A stretch of 64,000 nt of DNA from Methylococcales bacterium (GTDB lineage Bacteria; Pseudomonadota; Gammaproteobacteria; Methylococcales; Methylomonadaceae), in assembly GCA_030654015.1 (NCBI GenBank), contig JAURYI010000076.1, positions 27,087-91,086 of the forward strand, given 5' to 3'. Position 1 is the first letter of the stretch. Each line of letters opens with the position of its first letter. A program made the position numbers and the translations under genes. Below, one piece after another: positions 26,321-37,688 of the stretch. Under the pieces are notes generated by a model. That model saw nothing but the letters and a program-made list of their open reading frames with translations, was not told the origin of the DNA and did no database searches.

Positions 26321-27700
26321 TTAACATTCGATAACATTCACCGCTAAACCGCCGCGTGAGGTTTCTTTGTATTTGGTTTTCATGTCCGCACCCGTTTCGC
26401 GCATGGTTTTGATGACTTTATCCAGCGAAACAAAATGCGTTCCATCCCCGCGTAACGCAATGCGTGCCGCGTTGATGGCTTTTACTGATCCCATTGCATT
26501 GCGTTCGATGCAGGGGACTTGTACCAAGCCGCCGACGGGATCGCAGGTTAAACCCAAATTATGTTCCATGCCAATCTCGGCGGCATTTTCGACTTGTTGC
26601 GGTGTGCCGCCTAATACTTCGGCTAACGCACCCGCCGCCATTGAGCAGGCAACGCCGATTTCACCCTGACAGCCGACTTCCGCACCCGATAATGAGGCAT
26701 TTTCTTTGTACAAGATGGCAATTGCAGCGGCAGTTAATAAGAAGCGAATGACACCTTCTTCATTCGCGCCTTCACAAAATCGCCAGTAATAATGCAATAC
26801 CGCAGGAATAATACCCGCCGCACCGTTGGTAGGTGCGGTAACGACGCGCCCGCCGATGGCATTTTCCTCGCTCACCGCCAAGGCAAAAAGATTAACCCAA
26901 TCCAGTGTACCGACGGGTACACCTGCGGTTTGCGGGGCAATCTCGCCAATGAGTTGTTTATAGATATTGGCGGCGCGGCGTTTGACTTTCATGCCGCCCG
27001 GCAAAGTACCTTCTTGATGCAAGCCTGTTTCTACGCAGTCTTGCATAACTTGCCAGATATGCAGCAGATTGTTACGCACTTCTCTTTCACTCAACCATGC
27101 TTTTTCGTTACTCAGCATTAAGGTGCTGATTGACTTATTATGAATGGCACATAGTTTCAGCAGGGCATCACCAGATTTAAAATGATAGGGCAAACAAGTG
27201 TCATCATCCGTCAAACGATCAGTAGCAGCGGTGTCTTCGGTGACCACAAAACCACCGCCGACCGAGTAATAATCTTTCTGCATCAATTCATTGCCGTTGT
27301 TATCAAACACGCTAAAGCGCATACCATTGGAGTGGTAAGGCAATACTTTGCGGTGAAACAGCAGATGGGCTTTTTCCTCGAAACGCACTGACCAGCGTTT
27401 TAATAATTGGATTTGCCCTGTTTGGCGGATGTGTTCCAGTCTGGCTGGAATAATGCTTGGATCAATCAGGTCGGGTGCTTCACCTTCCAAGCCAAGCATC
27501 ACGGCTTTGTCGCTACCATGCCCCTTACCTGTCGCCCCCAAAGAGCCGAATAATTCAACGGTAATTTTATCGACTTTCTCAAGGATACCTGTTTGTTCTA
27601 ACGTGGTTGCAAATGTCATTGCAGCACGCATCGGCCCGACCATGTGCGAGCTTGAAGGGCCTATGCCTATTTTAAAAATGTCGAACACGCTGATAGCCAT
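26321..27700 (-). CDS. sdaA: L-serine dehydratase, single-chain iron-sulfur type
   Basis: 459 residues. Deaminates L-serine to pyruvate with a [4Fe-4S] cluster. N-terminal beta domain ([21 protein letters not shown], residues 2-23) and C-terminal alpha domain, with cluster cysteines expected in [12 protein letters not shown] and [20 protein letters not shown]. Length matches one-chain SdaA/SdaB rather than the split form. In serine-cycle or RuMP methylotrophs it links serine to pyruvate. It converges with rplS at the shared terminator; gene symbol could equally be sdaB. Confidence 0.95.
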   Translation of the reverse strand: MAISVFDIFKIGIGPSSSHMVGPMRAAMTFATTLEQTGILEKVDKITVELFGSLGATGKGHGSDKAVMLGLEGEAPDLIDPSIIPARLEHIRQTGQIQLLKRWSVRFEEKAHLLFHRKVLPYHSNGMRFSVFDNNGNELMQKDYYSVGGGFVVTEDTAATDRLTDDDTCLPYHFKSGDALLKLCAIHNKSISTLMLSNEKAWLSEREVRNNLLHIWQVMQDCVETGLHQEGTLPGGMKVKRRAANIYKQLIGEIAPQTAGVPVGTLDWVNLFALAVSEENAIGGRVVTAPTNGAAGIIPAVLHYYWRFCEGANEEGVIRFLLTAAAIAILYKENASLSGAEVGCQGEIGVACSMAAGALAEVLGGTPQQVENAAEIGMEHNLGLTCDPVGGLVQVPCIERNAMGSVKAINAARIALRGDGTHFVSLDKVIKTMRETGADMKTKYKETSRGGLAVNVIEC

Positions 27701-27821
27701 TATTGATTCCTGACAAATTGAGTTGGTTTTAATTGTAGCTCAATTTTTCGGCGTACTATAAGGTTTTACTTGGGAAGGACTGCGATACTAATGACTCTGA
27801 AAGTAAATTAATACGCTACCT

Positions 27822-28958
27822 TTAATTCGTTTGGATAAACTTTTCTAAGATACTATCCAAAAAATTCCAGCCTTGTTCTGAACAGCGATAATAACCATCT
27901 TGCTGAATAATTAACTGTTGTTTTAAGCAATCGGATAAAGCGGGTTCTAGTGTATCAATCAATAAGCCTGTGGTAGTTTGGTAGTTTTCCACTGTAAAGC
28001 CTTGTTTCAGCCGCAAATTATTCATAATGAATTCTAGCGGCAGTTCGCTACTGACGACTATTTCACTGCCGCCGTTATTCTGCGGACCCTGCAAATACTG
28101 TTCTGGGCTTTTGGCTTTAAAACTGCGGGTAATGGATTGCGGTAACTGATGGCTGATTTTGCCGTGTGCACCTGCACCTATGCCTAAATAATCCCCGAAT
28201 CGCCAGTAGTTGAGGTTATGTTGGCATTGCCGCCCTGTTCGACCGTAAGCCGATATTTCATATTGTTGATAACCATACTCTGCCAGTTGTTGTTGACAGC
28301 GTTGCTGCATGGCAAAAATACGGTCGTCATCAGGTAGTTGCGGCGGAAATTTGTGAAAATAGGTGTTGGGTTCTAGGGTGAGTTGATAAAAGGAAATGTG
28401 CGCAGGTTGCAGGCTGATGGCGGTTTTTATATCGTTGATGCTATCAAAATCATCATCGGGCAAGCCGAACATCAGGTCGATATTAAAATTGTCAAAACCT
28501 GCTTGATGGGCGATTTCAGCGGCACGCTGGGCTTCGCCTGCGGAATGTACGCGTCCCAGTTTGGTTAAGAGTGTGTCGTTAAAAGTTTGTACGCCGATGG
28601 ATAGGCGGTTGATACCCAAGGCGCGATAATCGGCGAATTTTTGACTTTCAAAAGTGCCGGGATTGGCTTCTAGGGTTATTTCGATATTTTCTTTCAGTGT
28701 TACCTGTTGCTCTACACCACGCAATAAACGATTCAGCGATTCAGCGGAAAATAAACTGGGTGTGCCGCCGCCGATAAAAATACTGTGTATCGGTCGAGTG
28801 ATTGCATAACGTTCTATATCGGTGGCTAAATCGAGCAGTAAGGCATCAATATAACGCGCTTCTGGCGTGTCGGTTTTTATGGCATGGGAATTAAAGTCAC
28901 AATACGGACATTTTTTAATACACCAAGGAATATGAATATAGAGGCTAAGTGGTGGCAA
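27822..28958 (-). CDS. hemW: Haem chaperone HemW (radical SAM)
   Basis: 378 residues. Radical SAM motif CIKKCPYCDF (Cys13, 17, 20 and Phe22) follows LYIHIPWC. FIGGGTPSLF and LEANPG are typical. The Cys upstream of the motif that defines true coproporphyrinogen dehydrogenase HemN is absent, so this is HemW, which binds haem and inserts it into respiratory proteins. C-terminal HemN-type domain around 300-375. It follows ppiD on the same strand with a 111-bp gap containing a hairpin and a repeat. Confidence 0.9.
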   Translation of the reverse strand: MPPLSLYIHIPWCIKKCPYCDFNSHAIKTDTPEARYIDALLLDLATDIERYAITRPIHSIFIGGGTPSLFSAESLNRLLRGVEQQVTLKENIEITLEANPGTFESQKFADYRALGINRLSIGVQTFNDTLLTKLGRVHSAGEAQRAAEIAHQAGFDNFNIDLMFGLPDDDFDSINDIKTAISLQPAHISFYQLTLEPNTYFHKFPPQLPDDDRIFAMQQRCQQQLAEYGYQQYEISAYGRTGRQCQHNLNYWRFGDYLGIGAGAHGKISHQLPQSITRSFKAKSPEQYLQGPQNNGGSEIVVSSELPLEFIMNNLRLKQGFTVENYQTTTGLLIDTLEPALSDCLKQQLIIQQDGYYRCSEQGWNFLDSILEKFIQTN

Positions 28959-28988
28959 TGGGGGAGGGCTTTATGTGATAGAAGAGCA

Positions 28989-29018
28989 GGGCAGGTAAAC
29001 ATTGACGTTTACCTGCCC
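28989..29018. terminator. Stem-loop between ppiD and hemW
   Basis: GGGCAGGTAAAC (28989-29000) and GTTTACCTGCCC (29007-29018) form a perfect 12-bp stem with a 6-base loop, about 50 bp past the ppiD stop. There is no clear T-run on the minus strand, so termination may be partial or the hairpin may stabilise the mRNA end. Confidence 0.55.
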
Positions 29019-29030
29019 TTTGCTGATAAA

Positions 29031-29062
29031 AGCGGTGGGCAAAAAAATCGTTGCTCACCCTA
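29031..29062. repeat. Small hairpin repeat ending CACCCTAC
   Basis: GGTGGGCAA and TTGCTCACC pair around an A-rich loop, followed by CTAC. It sits between the ppiD stop and the 28989-29018 stem-loop. The end (GTAGGGTGAGC on the minus strand) resembles the outer end of the 18772-18834 element, so it could belong to the same class of dispersed repeats. Confidence 0.4.
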
Positions 29063-29069
29063 CAGTTTG

Positions 29070-30953
29070 CTACTCAGCAGCTTGTTCTGCTGTGGCTTTC
29101 GGTGTGATTTTTATATCAGCACTGGATTGTAAGCTATTAACCACTGCGTTAAATTCGGTTTGACCGAAGGCGTGGGCAATATTCTTTTTTGCCAGTTCCA
29201 GTTTTTTCTTATCGTCGTCACTCATCACACCAGCAGTGACTTTGTTGATACTGACGATAACCTGTTCACCCGTGGGCATTGGCACAATCACTACGCTGGG
29301 CTTATCACCTGCGGGTTTTGCCGCTTTAAAAATAGCATCGGCAAACTGTTCAGGTAATTGCGGCTTGTTGCGTGATAATCCAGTGACTTTTTTGATGTCC
29401 AGTTTCTGCTCAGTTGCAACCGCTTGCATCGCTTCACCCGCCTGTAAACGGGCGGCAATTTCTTTTGCTTTGCTGATAGCCAGTACTTTGGCTTTATCGG
29501 CTTGTAAAGCGGCGATGATGTCGGCTTTCACGTCTTTCAGTTCGCGTGCGGCAGCTTCTTTGTGTTCCAACTGACGTAATACCACTAAACGATCCGAACC
29601 TACTTCAATCGGTGTGCTGTTGTTGCCTTGTAAGACCTCTTCCGCAAATGCCGAGCCGCGAATTTTGTCTTCTGCGGCAATACCGTCACCTTTGTCTTTG
29701 GTGAACAGGTTGGATTTTTTAATGGTCAATCCTAAGGTATCCGCAACCGCTTGCAAGCTGTCAGGATGTTCAAAACTCATGCTGGTCAAGGTTTCACCCG
29801 CTTCATAGAAACTGGTTTCTGCCTGTGCCTTTTGATAGCTTTTGGTTACTTCGTCTTTGACGCTATCGAACGGTTTAATATCGCCCGCTGATAGTTCGGT
29901 GACTTTAATTAAATGGTAGCCGAATTTTGATTTAACGGGCTTGGATACTTCATTCAATTTTAATGCGGTCGCCGCATCTTCCAGCGGTTTTTCCATCGCG
30001 CCTACATTGAATAAGCCTAAATCGCCGCCTGTTTTTGCGGTTAATTTATCCTCAGACATTTCTTTGGCTACGGTAGCAAAGTCTTTAGCGGCTAATTCCT
30101 GTTGCGCTTTAACGGCTTTTTCCAAAGCGGTTTTGTCATCAATTTTGTCATTGACCATGAACAGAATATGACTGATTTTGCGACGTTCAGGGGTGGTGTA
30201 GGTGTCTTTCTGCTCGTCATAGAACGCTTTCAGTTTGTCATCGGAAACGGCTACTTTGCTGGCTAATTCAGGCAATGACAATTCAACATATTCCACAGAC
30301 AGCTGTTCGGGTATCTGGAATTTTTCTTGATGCTGTTGATAGTAACTGGAAATATCCGCATCTGAAGGCTGCTCGGTTAATACAGGCAGGGCAACAGTTA
30401 GATAATCCGCATCACGCTGTTGATTTTGAATTTTGAAAAAACTTTCCACATCGTAATCAGTCGCAAAACTGCTGTTGATAATGCTGCCTTGCAACTGCTC
30501 CATTATAATGGCGTTTTTGATGCGGTTGACAAACTCGGCAGAGGTCATTCTTTGCGAATTGAGCAGGGCTTTATATTGCGCCTCGCTAAACTGTCCATTA
30601 ACTTGGAAGTACGGTAATGTCTTGATAAAGTCGCGTGTACCCTCATCAGTAGCAACCAGACCTTGCTTGCGAACATATTGCAGCAATACTTCATCACTGA
30701 TGAGTTTTTCCAAGGCTTGATTTTTCAGGCTCTGTTCATCAATACCCATGCCTTGAAATTGTTGGCTGTACTGCTCATAGGCTTTATTCACATCGCGTTG
30801 ATAAAAATCTTTATCACCCACTGAGGCGACGGCTGTTTCTTTGCTGCTATCCGTGTAGCTTTCGATACCCCATAAGCCAAAGAGTACACACATACCTAAC
30901 AACAACACTTGCGCAAAAATACCATGCGCTTTCTCTCTAATTTTTGTCAGCAT
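29070..30953 (-). CDS. ppiD: Periplasmic folding chaperone PpiD
   Basis: 627 residues, usual size. N-terminal anchor helix (about 13-32, FAQVLLLGMCVLFGLWGI), SurA_N-like chaperone domain (about 35-190), then a parvulin prolyl-isomerase domain (about 255-360; ISHILFMVND and GDLGLFNVGAMEKPLEDAA, GYHLIKVTEL) and a C-terminal chaperone region. It assists outer-membrane and secreted protein folding at the Sec translocon. It follows the hupB-tRNA-Val-tRNA-Asp unit as in many gammaproteobacteria. Confidence 0.94.
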   Translation of the reverse strand: MLTKIREKAHGIFAQVLLLGMCVLFGLWGIESYTDSSKETAVASVGDKDFYQRDVNKAYEQYSQQFQGMGIDEQSLKNQALEKLISDEVLLQYVRKQGLVATDEGTRDFIKTLPYFQVNGQFSEAQYKALLNSQRMTSAEFVNRIKNAIIMEQLQGSIINSSFATDYDVESFFKIQNQQRDADYLTVALPVLTEQPSDADISSYYQQHQEKFQIPEQLSVEYVELSLPELASKVAVSDDKLKAFYDEQKDTYTTPERRKISHILFMVNDKIDDKTALEKAVKAQQELAAKDFATVAKEMSEDKLTAKTGGDLGLFNVGAMEKPLEDAATALKLNEVSKPVKSKFGYHLIKVTELSAGDIKPFDSVKDEVTKSYQKAQAETSFYEAGETLTSMSFEHPDSLQAVADTLGLTIKKSNLFTKDKGDGIAAEDKIRGSAFAEEVLQGNNSTPIEVGSDRLVVLRQLEHKEAAARELKDVKADIIAALQADKAKVLAISKAKEIAARLQAGEAMQAVATEQKLDIKKVTGLSRNKPQLPEQFADAIFKAAKPAGDKPSVVIVPMPTGEQVIVSINKVTAGVMSDDDKKKLELAKKNIAHAFGQTEFNAVVNSLQSSADIKITPKATAEQAAE

Positions 30954-30985
30954 ATCGCTCTACCTGAACTTGTATGATTTTAAGC

Positions 30986-31025
30986 AAAAAAAAACCCCGA
31001 ACCAGTCAACGATTCGGGGCTTTTT
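30986..31025 (-). terminator. Intrinsic terminator after tRNA-Val/tRNA-Asp
   Basis: On the minus strand, stem GCCCCGAA...TTCGGGG with a 10-base loop is followed by TTTTTTTTT. It ends the hupB-tRNA transcript just before ppiD. An A/T-run also lies on the other side. Confidence 0.93.
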
Positions 31026-31029
31026 GATT

Positions 31030-31106
31030 TGGCGGAGTGGACGGGGCTCGAACCCGCGACCACCGGCGTGACAGGCCGGTATTCTAACCAACTGAACTAC
31101 CACTCC
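31030..31106 (-). tRNA. tRNA-Asp (anticodon GTC)
   Basis: 77-nt cloverleaf: acceptor GGAGTGG/CCACTCC, D-arm AGTTCAGTTGGTTAGAAT, anticodon arm CCGGC-CTGTCAC-GCCGG (GTC), T-arm GGGTTCGAGCCCC, encoded CCA at 31030-31032. Close to E. coli tRNA-Asp. Confidence 0.97.
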
Positions 31107-31112
31107 AAAGTC

Positions 31113-31188
31113 TGGTGGGTGCTGAGGGGTTCGAACCCCCGACCCTCGCCTTGTAAGGGCGATGCTCTCCCGGCTGAGCTAAGCACCC
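31113..31188 (-). tRNA. tRNA-Val (anticodon TAC)
   Basis: 76-nt cloverleaf: acceptor GGGTGCT/AGCACCC, D-arm AGCTCAGCCGGGAGAGC, anticodon arm TCGCC-CTTACAA-GGCGA (TAC), T-arm GGGGGTTCGAACCCC, encoded CCA at 31113-31115. Six bp from tRNA-Asp, 13 bp after hupB. Confidence 0.97.
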
Positions 31189-31201
31189 GACTAAAGAAAT
31201 C

Positions 31202-31474
31202 CTAGTTTACAGCATCTTTTAAAGATTTACCAGCTTTAAATGAAGGAATTTTTGCAGCCTTAATAGTAATCTCAGCCCCAGTTTGTGGATTACGTCCTTT
31301 GCGTTCAGCTCTGTCCTTTACCGCATAGGTTCCAAAGCCAACTAAAGCGACTGAATCACCGCTGCTTAATGCTTTTGTAACTGCACCAATAAAGCCATCT
31401 AATGCACGACCCGCATCCGCTTTAGTCAATTCAGCAGACTCTGCTATAGCGTCAATAAGTTCCGATTTATTCAT
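31202..31474 (-). CDS. hupB: DNA-binding protein HU-beta
   Basis: 90 residues, the classic HU length: [21 protein letters not shown] at the start and [21 protein letters not shown] with the DNA-intercalating Pro of the beta arm. Location between lon and ppiD identifies it as hupB rather than ihfA/ihfB. Nonspecific DNA compaction and bending. Confidence 0.95.
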   Translation of the reverse strand: MNKSELIDAIAESAELTKADAGRALDGFIGAVTKALSSGDSVALVGFGTYAVKDRAERKGRNPQTGAEITIKAAKIPSFKAGKSLKDAVN

Positions 31475-31629
31475 TATTCCCCCTTAGGAAGTCATTTTTT
31501 AAAATTATATTCTACAAGACCCGCATGATAATTTTTATGCATCCATGGTCAGCGACACAAAAAACTCGGGTATTTATAACAACTGCACTTACGTAGTGTC
31601 AAGCATTAACCACCCTGGAGGCCATGATT

Positions 31630-31666
31630 TTTGCGGTTTTGCCATTTTTTCTGGCAAAACCGCAAA
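31630..31666. terminator. 15-bp perfect stem-loop after lon
   Basis: TTTGCGGTTTTGCCA (31630-31644) and TGGCAAAACCGCAAA (31652-31666), loop 7 bases, starts 5 bp past the lon stop. On the minus strand no T-run follows, so it may end or protect the lon mRNA rather than act as a textbook intrinsic terminator. Confidence 0.7.
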
Positions 31667-31670
31667 TTGC

Positions 31671-34103
31671 CTAATGCGCTGTTAAACCCTGATTTACTAT
31701 TTTAACGGCTTCAGTTTCATTTTTTCCTGACTCTTCCACTTCTTTTTTTTCAAACGGAACTGGCATATATTGTAAAGCAACTTCCAATACCTCATCTATC
31801 CAATGAACCGGCTTTATTATCAAGTTCTGCTTGATGTTTTCCGGTATTTCAACTAAATCTTTTTCATTCTCAGCAGGTATCAAAACTGTTGTTATACCGC
31901 CGCGATGAGCGGCCAGAAGCTTTTCTTTCAAGCCCCCAATAGGCAATACCTCCCCTCGCAAGGTAATTTCACCGGTCATGGCCACACAAGCTCGAACCGG
32001 TATCTTGGTCAAGGCTGAAATAATGGCCGTACACATACCCACACCGGCACTCGGACCATCTTTTGGTGTAGCACCCTCAGGCACATGAATATGTATATCG
32101 TTCTTCTGAAACAGCTCATTATCGATACCCAGTATTTCTGAACGACTCCTGACCACCGTCATTGCCGCTTCAATTGACTCCTTCATCACATCGCCGAGCT
32201 TACCCGTTGCCGAATGCTTACCTTTTCCGGGGATTACTGCGGTTTCAATGGTCAATAATTCGCCCCCCACTTCGGTCCAGGCCAAGCCGGTAACTTGTCC
32301 AATCTGATCCTTCTCTTCAGCAAGACCGTAATGAAAACGCTTAACGCCCAAATAATTATCCAAATTTTCAGGATTCACCACGACCTTGGCTTTTCTTGGT
32401 TTCAACAATAAATCTTTCACTACTTTACGACAAATTTTCGAAATTTCCCGCTCAAGACTCCGAACACCGGCTTCGCGAGAGTAATAACGAATCATATCCC
32501 TGACCGCGTCTTCTGTAATCTGAATTTCCCGCTCTTTAAGACCGTTATTTTTAACTTGTTTCGGAACTAAATACCGAATTGCGATATTGATTTTTTCGTC
32601 TTCCGTGTAGCCGGCAATGCGTATAACTTCCATTCTATCCAACAATGCTGGGGGAATGTTCATAGTATTTGCGGTCGCAACAAACATCACATCAGACAAG
32701 TCAAAATCCACTTCCAGATAATGATCTGAAAAAGTGTGGTTCTGCTCGGGATCCAGGACTTCTAATAAAGCCGACGCCGGATCACCTCGAAAATCAGCCG
32801 CCATTTTGTCGATTTCATCTAGCAAAAACATAGGATTGCGTGTTTTCACTTTAGCCAGATTCTGCAAAATCTTACCCGGCATAGAGCCTATATAAGTCCG
32901 ACGATGACCACGAATTTCCGCCTCGTCACGCACTCCGCCCAAGGACATACGCACGTATTTGCGATTAGTTGCCCTGGCAATAGACTCGCCTAGCGAGGTT
33001 TTTCCTACGCCTGGAGGTCCTACCAAACACAAAATCGGCCCTTTGAGTTGTTTTACTCGCTGCTGAACAGCAAGATACTCAAGAATACGCTCTTTAACCT
33101 TATCTAAACCATAGTGCTCGGCCTCTAAAACCTGCTCAGCAACCTTTAGATCATGCCTTACTTTAGTTTTTTTCTTCCATGGCACATTGACCATCCAGTC
33201 AATATAATTACGCACCACGGTTGCCTCAGCTGACATAGGTGACATCTGTTTAAGCTTATTAAGCTCAGCATCCGCTTTTGCTTTAGCTTCCTTAGACATA
33301 CCCGCATCTTCAATCTTCTTCGCCAACGCTTCAATTTCATTAGGCACTTCATCCATATCCCCTAATTCTTTTTGAATCGCTTTCATCTGTTCATTCAGAT
33401 AGTATTCCCTTTGATTCTTTTCCATTTGCTGCTTAACGCGCACGCGAATTCTTTTCTCCATCTCCAGAAGATCAACCTCTCCTTCCATTAAGGTCATTAA
33501 ATCTTCAAGGCGCTTTTCAATATCTGCCGTTTCAAGGATAGCCTGTTTTTCATTAACCTTTAAAGTCATATGAGCCGCCATCGTATCGGCAAGCCGGCTT
33601 GGATCATCAATGCCTGCTAACGAATTCAACACTTCTGGCGGAATCTTATTATTGAGCTTAACGTATTGATCAAACGAATTAATGACCGTCCGCTGCAACA
33701 CATCCTGCTCTTGCTCGGTTAGCTTTAAAACGTCGAAAATTTCCGTTACGACCGCAGAAAAATAGCTTTCTGTCTCCTTATAGTGCAATACTTTGCTGCG
33801 CTGAACCCCTTCAACCAAAACCTTGACCGTTCCATCCGGCAACTTAAGCATTTGCAGGATATTAGCCAGAGTCCCTACCTCATAAAGATCAGCAACATCG
33901 GGATCATCAACTTCTGCTTCTTTTTGCGCAACCAACAATATTTGTTTGTTGTCCTTCATCGCAGCATCCAAAGCATCAATCGATCTTTCCCTACCGACAA
34001 ACAAGGGAATGACCATGTGCGGATAAACCACGACATCTCTGAGCGGCAAAACTGGAATCAGTACATTTATTTGTTGTAACTCTGTCATTTTGTGCGTTTC
34101 CAT
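31671..34103 (-). CDS. lon: ATP-dependent protease Lon
   Basis: 810 residues. N-terminal substrate domain (about 12-210, [21 protein letters not shown]), coiled region, AAA+ module with Walker [10 protein letters not shown] and Walker [10 protein letters not shown], and C-terminal Ser-Lys protease domain with the catalytic Ser in [11 protein letters not shown] and Lys in [14 protein letters not shown]. Degrades misfolded and regulatory proteins. An internal start at 34088 (MTELQQ) is possible. Conserved neighbours: clpX upstream, hupB downstream. Confidence 0.96.
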   Translation of the reverse strand: METHKMTELQQINVLIPVLPLRDVVVYPHMVIPLFVGRERSIDALDAAMKDNKQILLVAQKEAEVDDPDVADLYEVGTLANILQMLKLPDGTVKVLVEGVQRSKVLHYKETESYFSAVVTEIFDVLKLTEQEQDVLQRTVINSFDQYVKLNNKIPPEVLNSLAGIDDPSRLADTMAAHMTLKVNEKQAILETADIEKRLEDLMTLMEGEVDLLEMEKRIRVRVKQQMEKNQREYYLNEQMKAIQKELGDMDEVPNEIEALAKKIEDAGMSKEAKAKADAELNKLKQMSPMSAEATVVRNYIDWMVNVPWKKKTKVRHDLKVAEQVLEAEHYGLDKVKERILEYLAVQQRVKQLKGPILCLVGPPGVGKTSLGESIARATNRKYVRMSLGGVRDEAEIRGHRRTYIGSMPGKILQNLAKVKTRNPMFLLDEIDKMAADFRGDPASALLEVLDPEQNHTFSDHYLEVDFDLSDVMFVATANTMNIPPALLDRMEVIRIAGYTEDEKINIAIRYLVPKQVKNNGLKEREIQITEDAVRDMIRYYSREAGVRSLEREISKICRKVVKDLLLKPRKAKVVVNPENLDNYLGVKRFHYGLAEEKDQIGQVTGLAWTEVGGELLTIETAVIPGKGKHSATGKLGDVMKESIEAAMTVVRSRSEILGIDNELFQKNDIHIHVPEGATPKDGPSAGVGMCTAIISALTKIPVRACVAMTGEITLRGEVLPIGGLKEKLLAAHRGGITTVLIPAENEKDLVEIPENIKQNLIIKPVHWIDEVLEVALQYMPVPFEKKEVEESGKNETEAVKIVNQGLTAH

Positions 34104-34206
34104 AAATGGAACCTTATAACAATTTTCTTGAAAAAGAGATTATGGGGTCGTTAATTAGAATAGCAAGGATGCCACCTAAAAATAGTACCTTTGATTATCT
34201 ACAGCA

Positions 34207-34244
34207 CAAAAAAAGGGAGCTTTAAAAAATAAAAGCTCCCTTTA
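34207..34244 (-). terminator. Intrinsic terminator after clpX
   Basis: On the minus strand AAAGGGAGCTTTT / AAAGCTCCCTTT pairs with an A/T-rich loop and is followed by TTTTTTT. It starts 18 bp past the clpX stop. Confidence 0.92.
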
Positions 34245-34261
34245 TCATCCATCAATAATCT

Positions 34262-35539
34262 TTAAGACTCCGCAGAAGCCTTTTTCTTTTCGGTTTCATA
34301 AACCAAAATAGGCTCTGACTCACCTGAAATAACACCACCATCGACAACAACCTTGGAAATATTATCCGCAGACGGCAACTCATACATGGTGTTCAGCAGA
34401 ACATTTTCGACGATAGTTCTTAGCCCTCTCGCCCCTGTTTTTCGCTCCATCGCTTTGCGAGCAATTGCAATCAGAGAGTCATCCCGAAATTCCAGTTCAG
34501 CGCCTTCCATTTCAAATAAATGCTTATATTGCTTGATTAGCGCATTTTTAGGCTCGGTCAATATTTGCACCAAAGCCTTCTCGTCCAGCTCTTCTAAGGT
34601 AGCAATAACAGGAAGACGACCCACAAATTCAGGAATCAAGCCGTATTTAATCAGATCTTCAGCCTCGACTTCGGCAAACAGTTGCCCAATATTTCTAGTC
34701 TCATCTTTGGTTTTTATTTCAGCTGAGAAACCTATTCCGCCTTTTTCGGAGCGATCTTTAATAACTCGATCCAAGCCGGCAAAAGCACCGCCTACTATAA
34801 ATAGAATATTAGCCGTATTAACTTGCAAAAATTCCTGCTGGGGATGTTTGCGCCCGCCTTGAGGCGGAACCGAAGCAATAGTTCCTTCAATCAGCTTCAA
34901 CAAAGCCTGCTGAACGCCCTCACCTGAAACATCTCGAGTAATTGACGGGTTATCTGATTTCCTGGAAATCTTATCGATTTCATCAATATAAACAATACCG
35001 GTTTCAGCCTTCTCTACATCATAATCACATTTTTGCAGAATCTTCTGAATAATATTTTCTACGTCTTCACCGACATAACCCGCTTCTGTCAACGTAGTTG
35101 CATCAGCAATAGTAAACGGCACATCCAGTAATCGAGCTAAAGTCTCAGCCAGCAAAGTTTTCCCTGAACCGGTAGGTCCAATCAACAAAATATTACTTTT
35201 TGCCAATTCAACGCTATCTTTTTTAGACTTACTACGTAGGCGTTTATAGTGATTATAAACAGCTACTGCCAAAATCTTTTTCGCATTTTCCTGCCCGATA
35301 ACATAGCTATCAAGCTCTTCTTTTATCTCTTTTGGCTTGGGCAACTCACCGCCACCAAAAGAAAAAGAAGATTCATCCTGTAATTCGTCTTTTATAATGT
35401 CATTGCAAAGATCTACACATTCATCACAGACATAAACCGATGGCCCAGCAATAAGCTTTCTGACCTCATGCTGACTTTTACCGCAAAAAGAACAATAAAG
35501 CAGTTTGTCATCATCTTTGCTATTCTTGTCATTACTCAT
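34262..35539 (-). CDS. clpX: ClpXP unfoldase subunit ClpX
   Basis: 425 residues. N-terminal C4 zinc-binding domain (YCSFCGKSQ...[11 protein letters not shown]), AAA+ ATPase with Walker A GPTGSGKT and Walker B VYIDEIDK, pore loop GYVGEDV, and IGF-type loop IGFSAEI region for ClpP docking. Unfolds ssrA-tagged and other substrates for ClpP. It follows clpP after 89 bp. Confidence 0.97.
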   Translation of the reverse strand: MSNDKNSKDDDKLLYCSFCGKSQHEVRKLIAGPSVYVCDECVDLCNDIIKDELQDESSFSFGGGELPKPKEIKEELDSYVIGQENAKKILAVAVYNHYKRLRSKSKKDSVELAKSNILLIGPTGSGKTLLAETLARLLDVPFTIADATTLTEAGYVGEDVENIIQKILQKCDYDVEKAETGIVYIDEIDKISRKSDNPSITRDVSGEGVQQALLKLIEGTIASVPPQGGRKHPQQEFLQVNTANILFIVGGAFAGLDRVIKDRSEKGGIGFSAEIKTKDETRNIGQLFAEVEAEDLIKYGLIPEFVGRLPVIATLEELDEKALVQILTEPKNALIKQYKHLFEMEGAELEFRDDSLIAIARKAMERKTGARGLRTIVENVLLNTMYELPSADNISKVVVDGGVISGESEPILVYETEKKKASAES

Positions 35540-35628
35540 AAATTAGACTCCCGCAACCATCCAGAGATGATGTTTTTTTACTTTTGATGGAATAAAGAAT
35601 ATAGCGAAATACAAAAAAATACCAACCG

Positions 35629-36276
35629 TTATTTCTCAGCAACAACCGTTCGGCTCGATAATACTTGATCAATCAAACCATACTTAACAGAATCATTTGC
35701 ACTTAAAAAGTTATCCCTATCCGTGTCCTGCCGAACCTTTTCTATCGGTTGGCCGGTATGATCAGAAAGAATTTTATTCAACTTTTCTCTGATTGACAAA
35801 ATTTCTTTGGCATGAATATCAAAATCGGAAGCCTGCCCCTGAAAACCGCCCAATGGCTGATGAATCATCATTCTTGAGTGAGGTAAACAATACCGCTTGC
35901 CTTTTGCTCCACCCGTCAGAAGCAGTGCTCCCATACTGGCAGCTTGTCCAATACACATAGTACTGACATCAGGCTTAATAAACTGCATAGTGTCATAAAT
36001 TGACATGCCAGCAGTCACCGATCCACCTGGCGAATTGATATATAAATGAATGTCTTTATCAGGATTTTCCGATTCTAAAAAAAGCAACTGGGCGACAATT
36101 AGATTAGCAGAATAATCTTCAACCTGCCCCACCAGAAAAATGACGCGTTCTTTCAATAATCTTGAATAAATATCAAAAGAACGCTCACCTCGAGCAGTTT
36201 GTTCAATAACGATAGGAACCAACCCACCCGCTGCTTCTGGAGCAATCACTTGATTTTTTATGTACTGGTTATGCAT
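35629..36276 (-). CDS. clpP: ATP-dependent Clp protease proteolytic subunit
   Basis: 215 residues. Serine protease with Ser114 in GQAASMGA, His139 in [10 protein letters not shown] and the Asp in RDNFLSA region. N-terminal residues 1-15 are probably a cleaved propeptide, as in E. coli. It starts directly at the tig stop (no gap), so both are translated from one mRNA. Confidence 0.97.
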   Translation of the reverse strand: MHNQYIKNQVIAPEAAGGLVPIVIEQTARGERSFDIYSRLLKERVIFLVGQVEDYSANLIVAQLLFLESENPDKDIHLYINSPGGSVTAGMSIYDTMQFIKPDVSTMCIGQAASMGALLLTGGAKGKRYCLPHSRMMIHQPLGGFQGQASDFDIHAKEILSIREKLNKILSDHTGQPIEKVRQDTDRDNFLSANDSVKYGLIDQVLSSRTVVAEK

Positions 36277-37581
36277 TTAAACCCCTTGACCATGCTTACT
36301 CATCGCATCACTAAAACTTATAGCTTCATCCGACACTTTTGCTTGAGCAACCAGCCAATTGATGGTCTGATTTTCCAAAACCATCTGCCGTACATCGTTC
36401 AATCGGCTTTCATCAGAATAATACCACGCTATAACGTCACTAGGACGTTCATAGCTTTTTGCCATATCTTCAATAGTAGAACGTACTTTATTATCGTCCA
36501 GCTTGATGTTATTTTTATCAATAATTTCACCCAAGATAAGTCCAAGCGCCACTCGACGCTTTGCCCGCTCTTCAAATAAATCTCTTGGCAGCTTCACATC
36601 TTCCGGCTTCATTTTCTGTCTTTTAGCATTCTCGATGTACGGTTTCATCATACTTTCGACTTCCTGATCGACTAATGCATTTGGCACAAGGATCTGGATT
36701 TTTTCATACAAAGCGTCCATCACTGCATTTTTAAGCTTAGCGTGCAATGCCTGCTCAAGCTCACCCTCCAAGTTACTTTTAATATCTTCACGGAAAGCCT
36801 CTACCGAACCCTCAATACCGTATGCTTTAATAAAAGCATCGTCAATTTCCGGCAATATTGGCTCTTCAACGCTAATGACCTCAACTTCAAACTCAGCCAC
36901 TTTACCGGTCAACTTCTCATTGCCGTATTCTTCTGGAAAAGTTACCTCAAAGGCTTTATTAGCACCCGCCGCCAGACCGATCAGGTTTTCTTCAAAACCT
37001 GGAATCATTTGTTTCGCGCCAATTTCAACAGGATAATTCTCTACTTTTCCGTCCGTAAAGTTCTCGCCTTCGGAAGTCCCTGAAAAACTAATGGTCACGA
37101 GATCATTTTCCTGAGATGGACGCGTGACAACAGACCAACTTTTCTTTTGGGCTCTCAGTTTCTCAATCATGCTGTCAACATCAACATCTTGAACGATAGC
37201 AACAGGCTTCGACACCTCAATTTGCTCAACACCTTCTAGTGATATTTCAGGATAGACCTCAAACTCGGCGATGTATTTGAAACCTTCGGCTTCATCTTCT
37301 GGCTGAATATGCGGATAGCCGGCAGGTTTCAAATCCTGCTCCTTCAGTGCCTCGTAATAAGTAGCTTGAATCAGATCCCCGGCTATTTCACCGCGAACCC
37401 GTTCTCCATACATTTTCTTAATGACATGTTGGGGTACTTTACCCGGGCGAAAGCCATCAATCTTAACTTCGCGTGCCAACGACTTTAAACGTGCCGCCAT
37501 TTTTTCCTGAACAACTTCTTCAGGCACGCAAACAGTCATTTTTCTGCTTAATTCTGATGTCTTCTCGACAGAAACTTGCAT
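36277..37581 (-). CDS. tig: Trigger factor
   Basis: 434 residues, usual length. N-terminal ribosome-binding domain with the signature GFRPGKVP (near residue 45), FKBP-type prolyl isomerase domain (about 150-245), C-terminal chaperone domain with Met-rich arms. First chaperone met by nascent chains. The order tig-clpP-clpX-lon is conserved in gammaproteobacteria. Confidence 0.96.
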   Translation of the reverse strand: MQVSVEKTSELSRKMTVCVPEEVVQEKMAARLKSLAREVKIDGFRPGKVPQHVIKKMYGERVRGEIAGDLIQATYYEALKEQDLKPAGYPHIQPEDEAEGFKYIAEFEVYPEISLEGVEQIEVSKPVAIVQDVDVDSMIEKLRAQKKSWSVVTRPSQENDLVTISFSGTSEGENFTDGKVENYPVEIGAKQMIPGFEENLIGLAAGANKAFEVTFPEEYGNEKLTGKVAEFEVEVISVEEPILPEIDDAFIKAYGIEGSVEAFREDIKSNLEGELEQALHAKLKNAVMDALYEKIQILVPNALVDQEVESMMKPYIENAKRQKMKPEDVKLPRDLFEERAKRRVALGLILGEIIDKNNIKLDDNKVRSTIEDMAKSYERPSDVIAWYYSDESRLNDVRQMVLENQTINWLVAQAKVSDEAISFSDAMSKHGQGV

Positions 37582-37688
37582 TTCTTTACCTCAGCTAAAT
37601 TTAAAATAAGAATTTTATAGAACACCGGTAAACGGCTCATGAAATCTGAAAAGTCAGCGATGAGTCGCTGACTCTTAAATGAATTGGG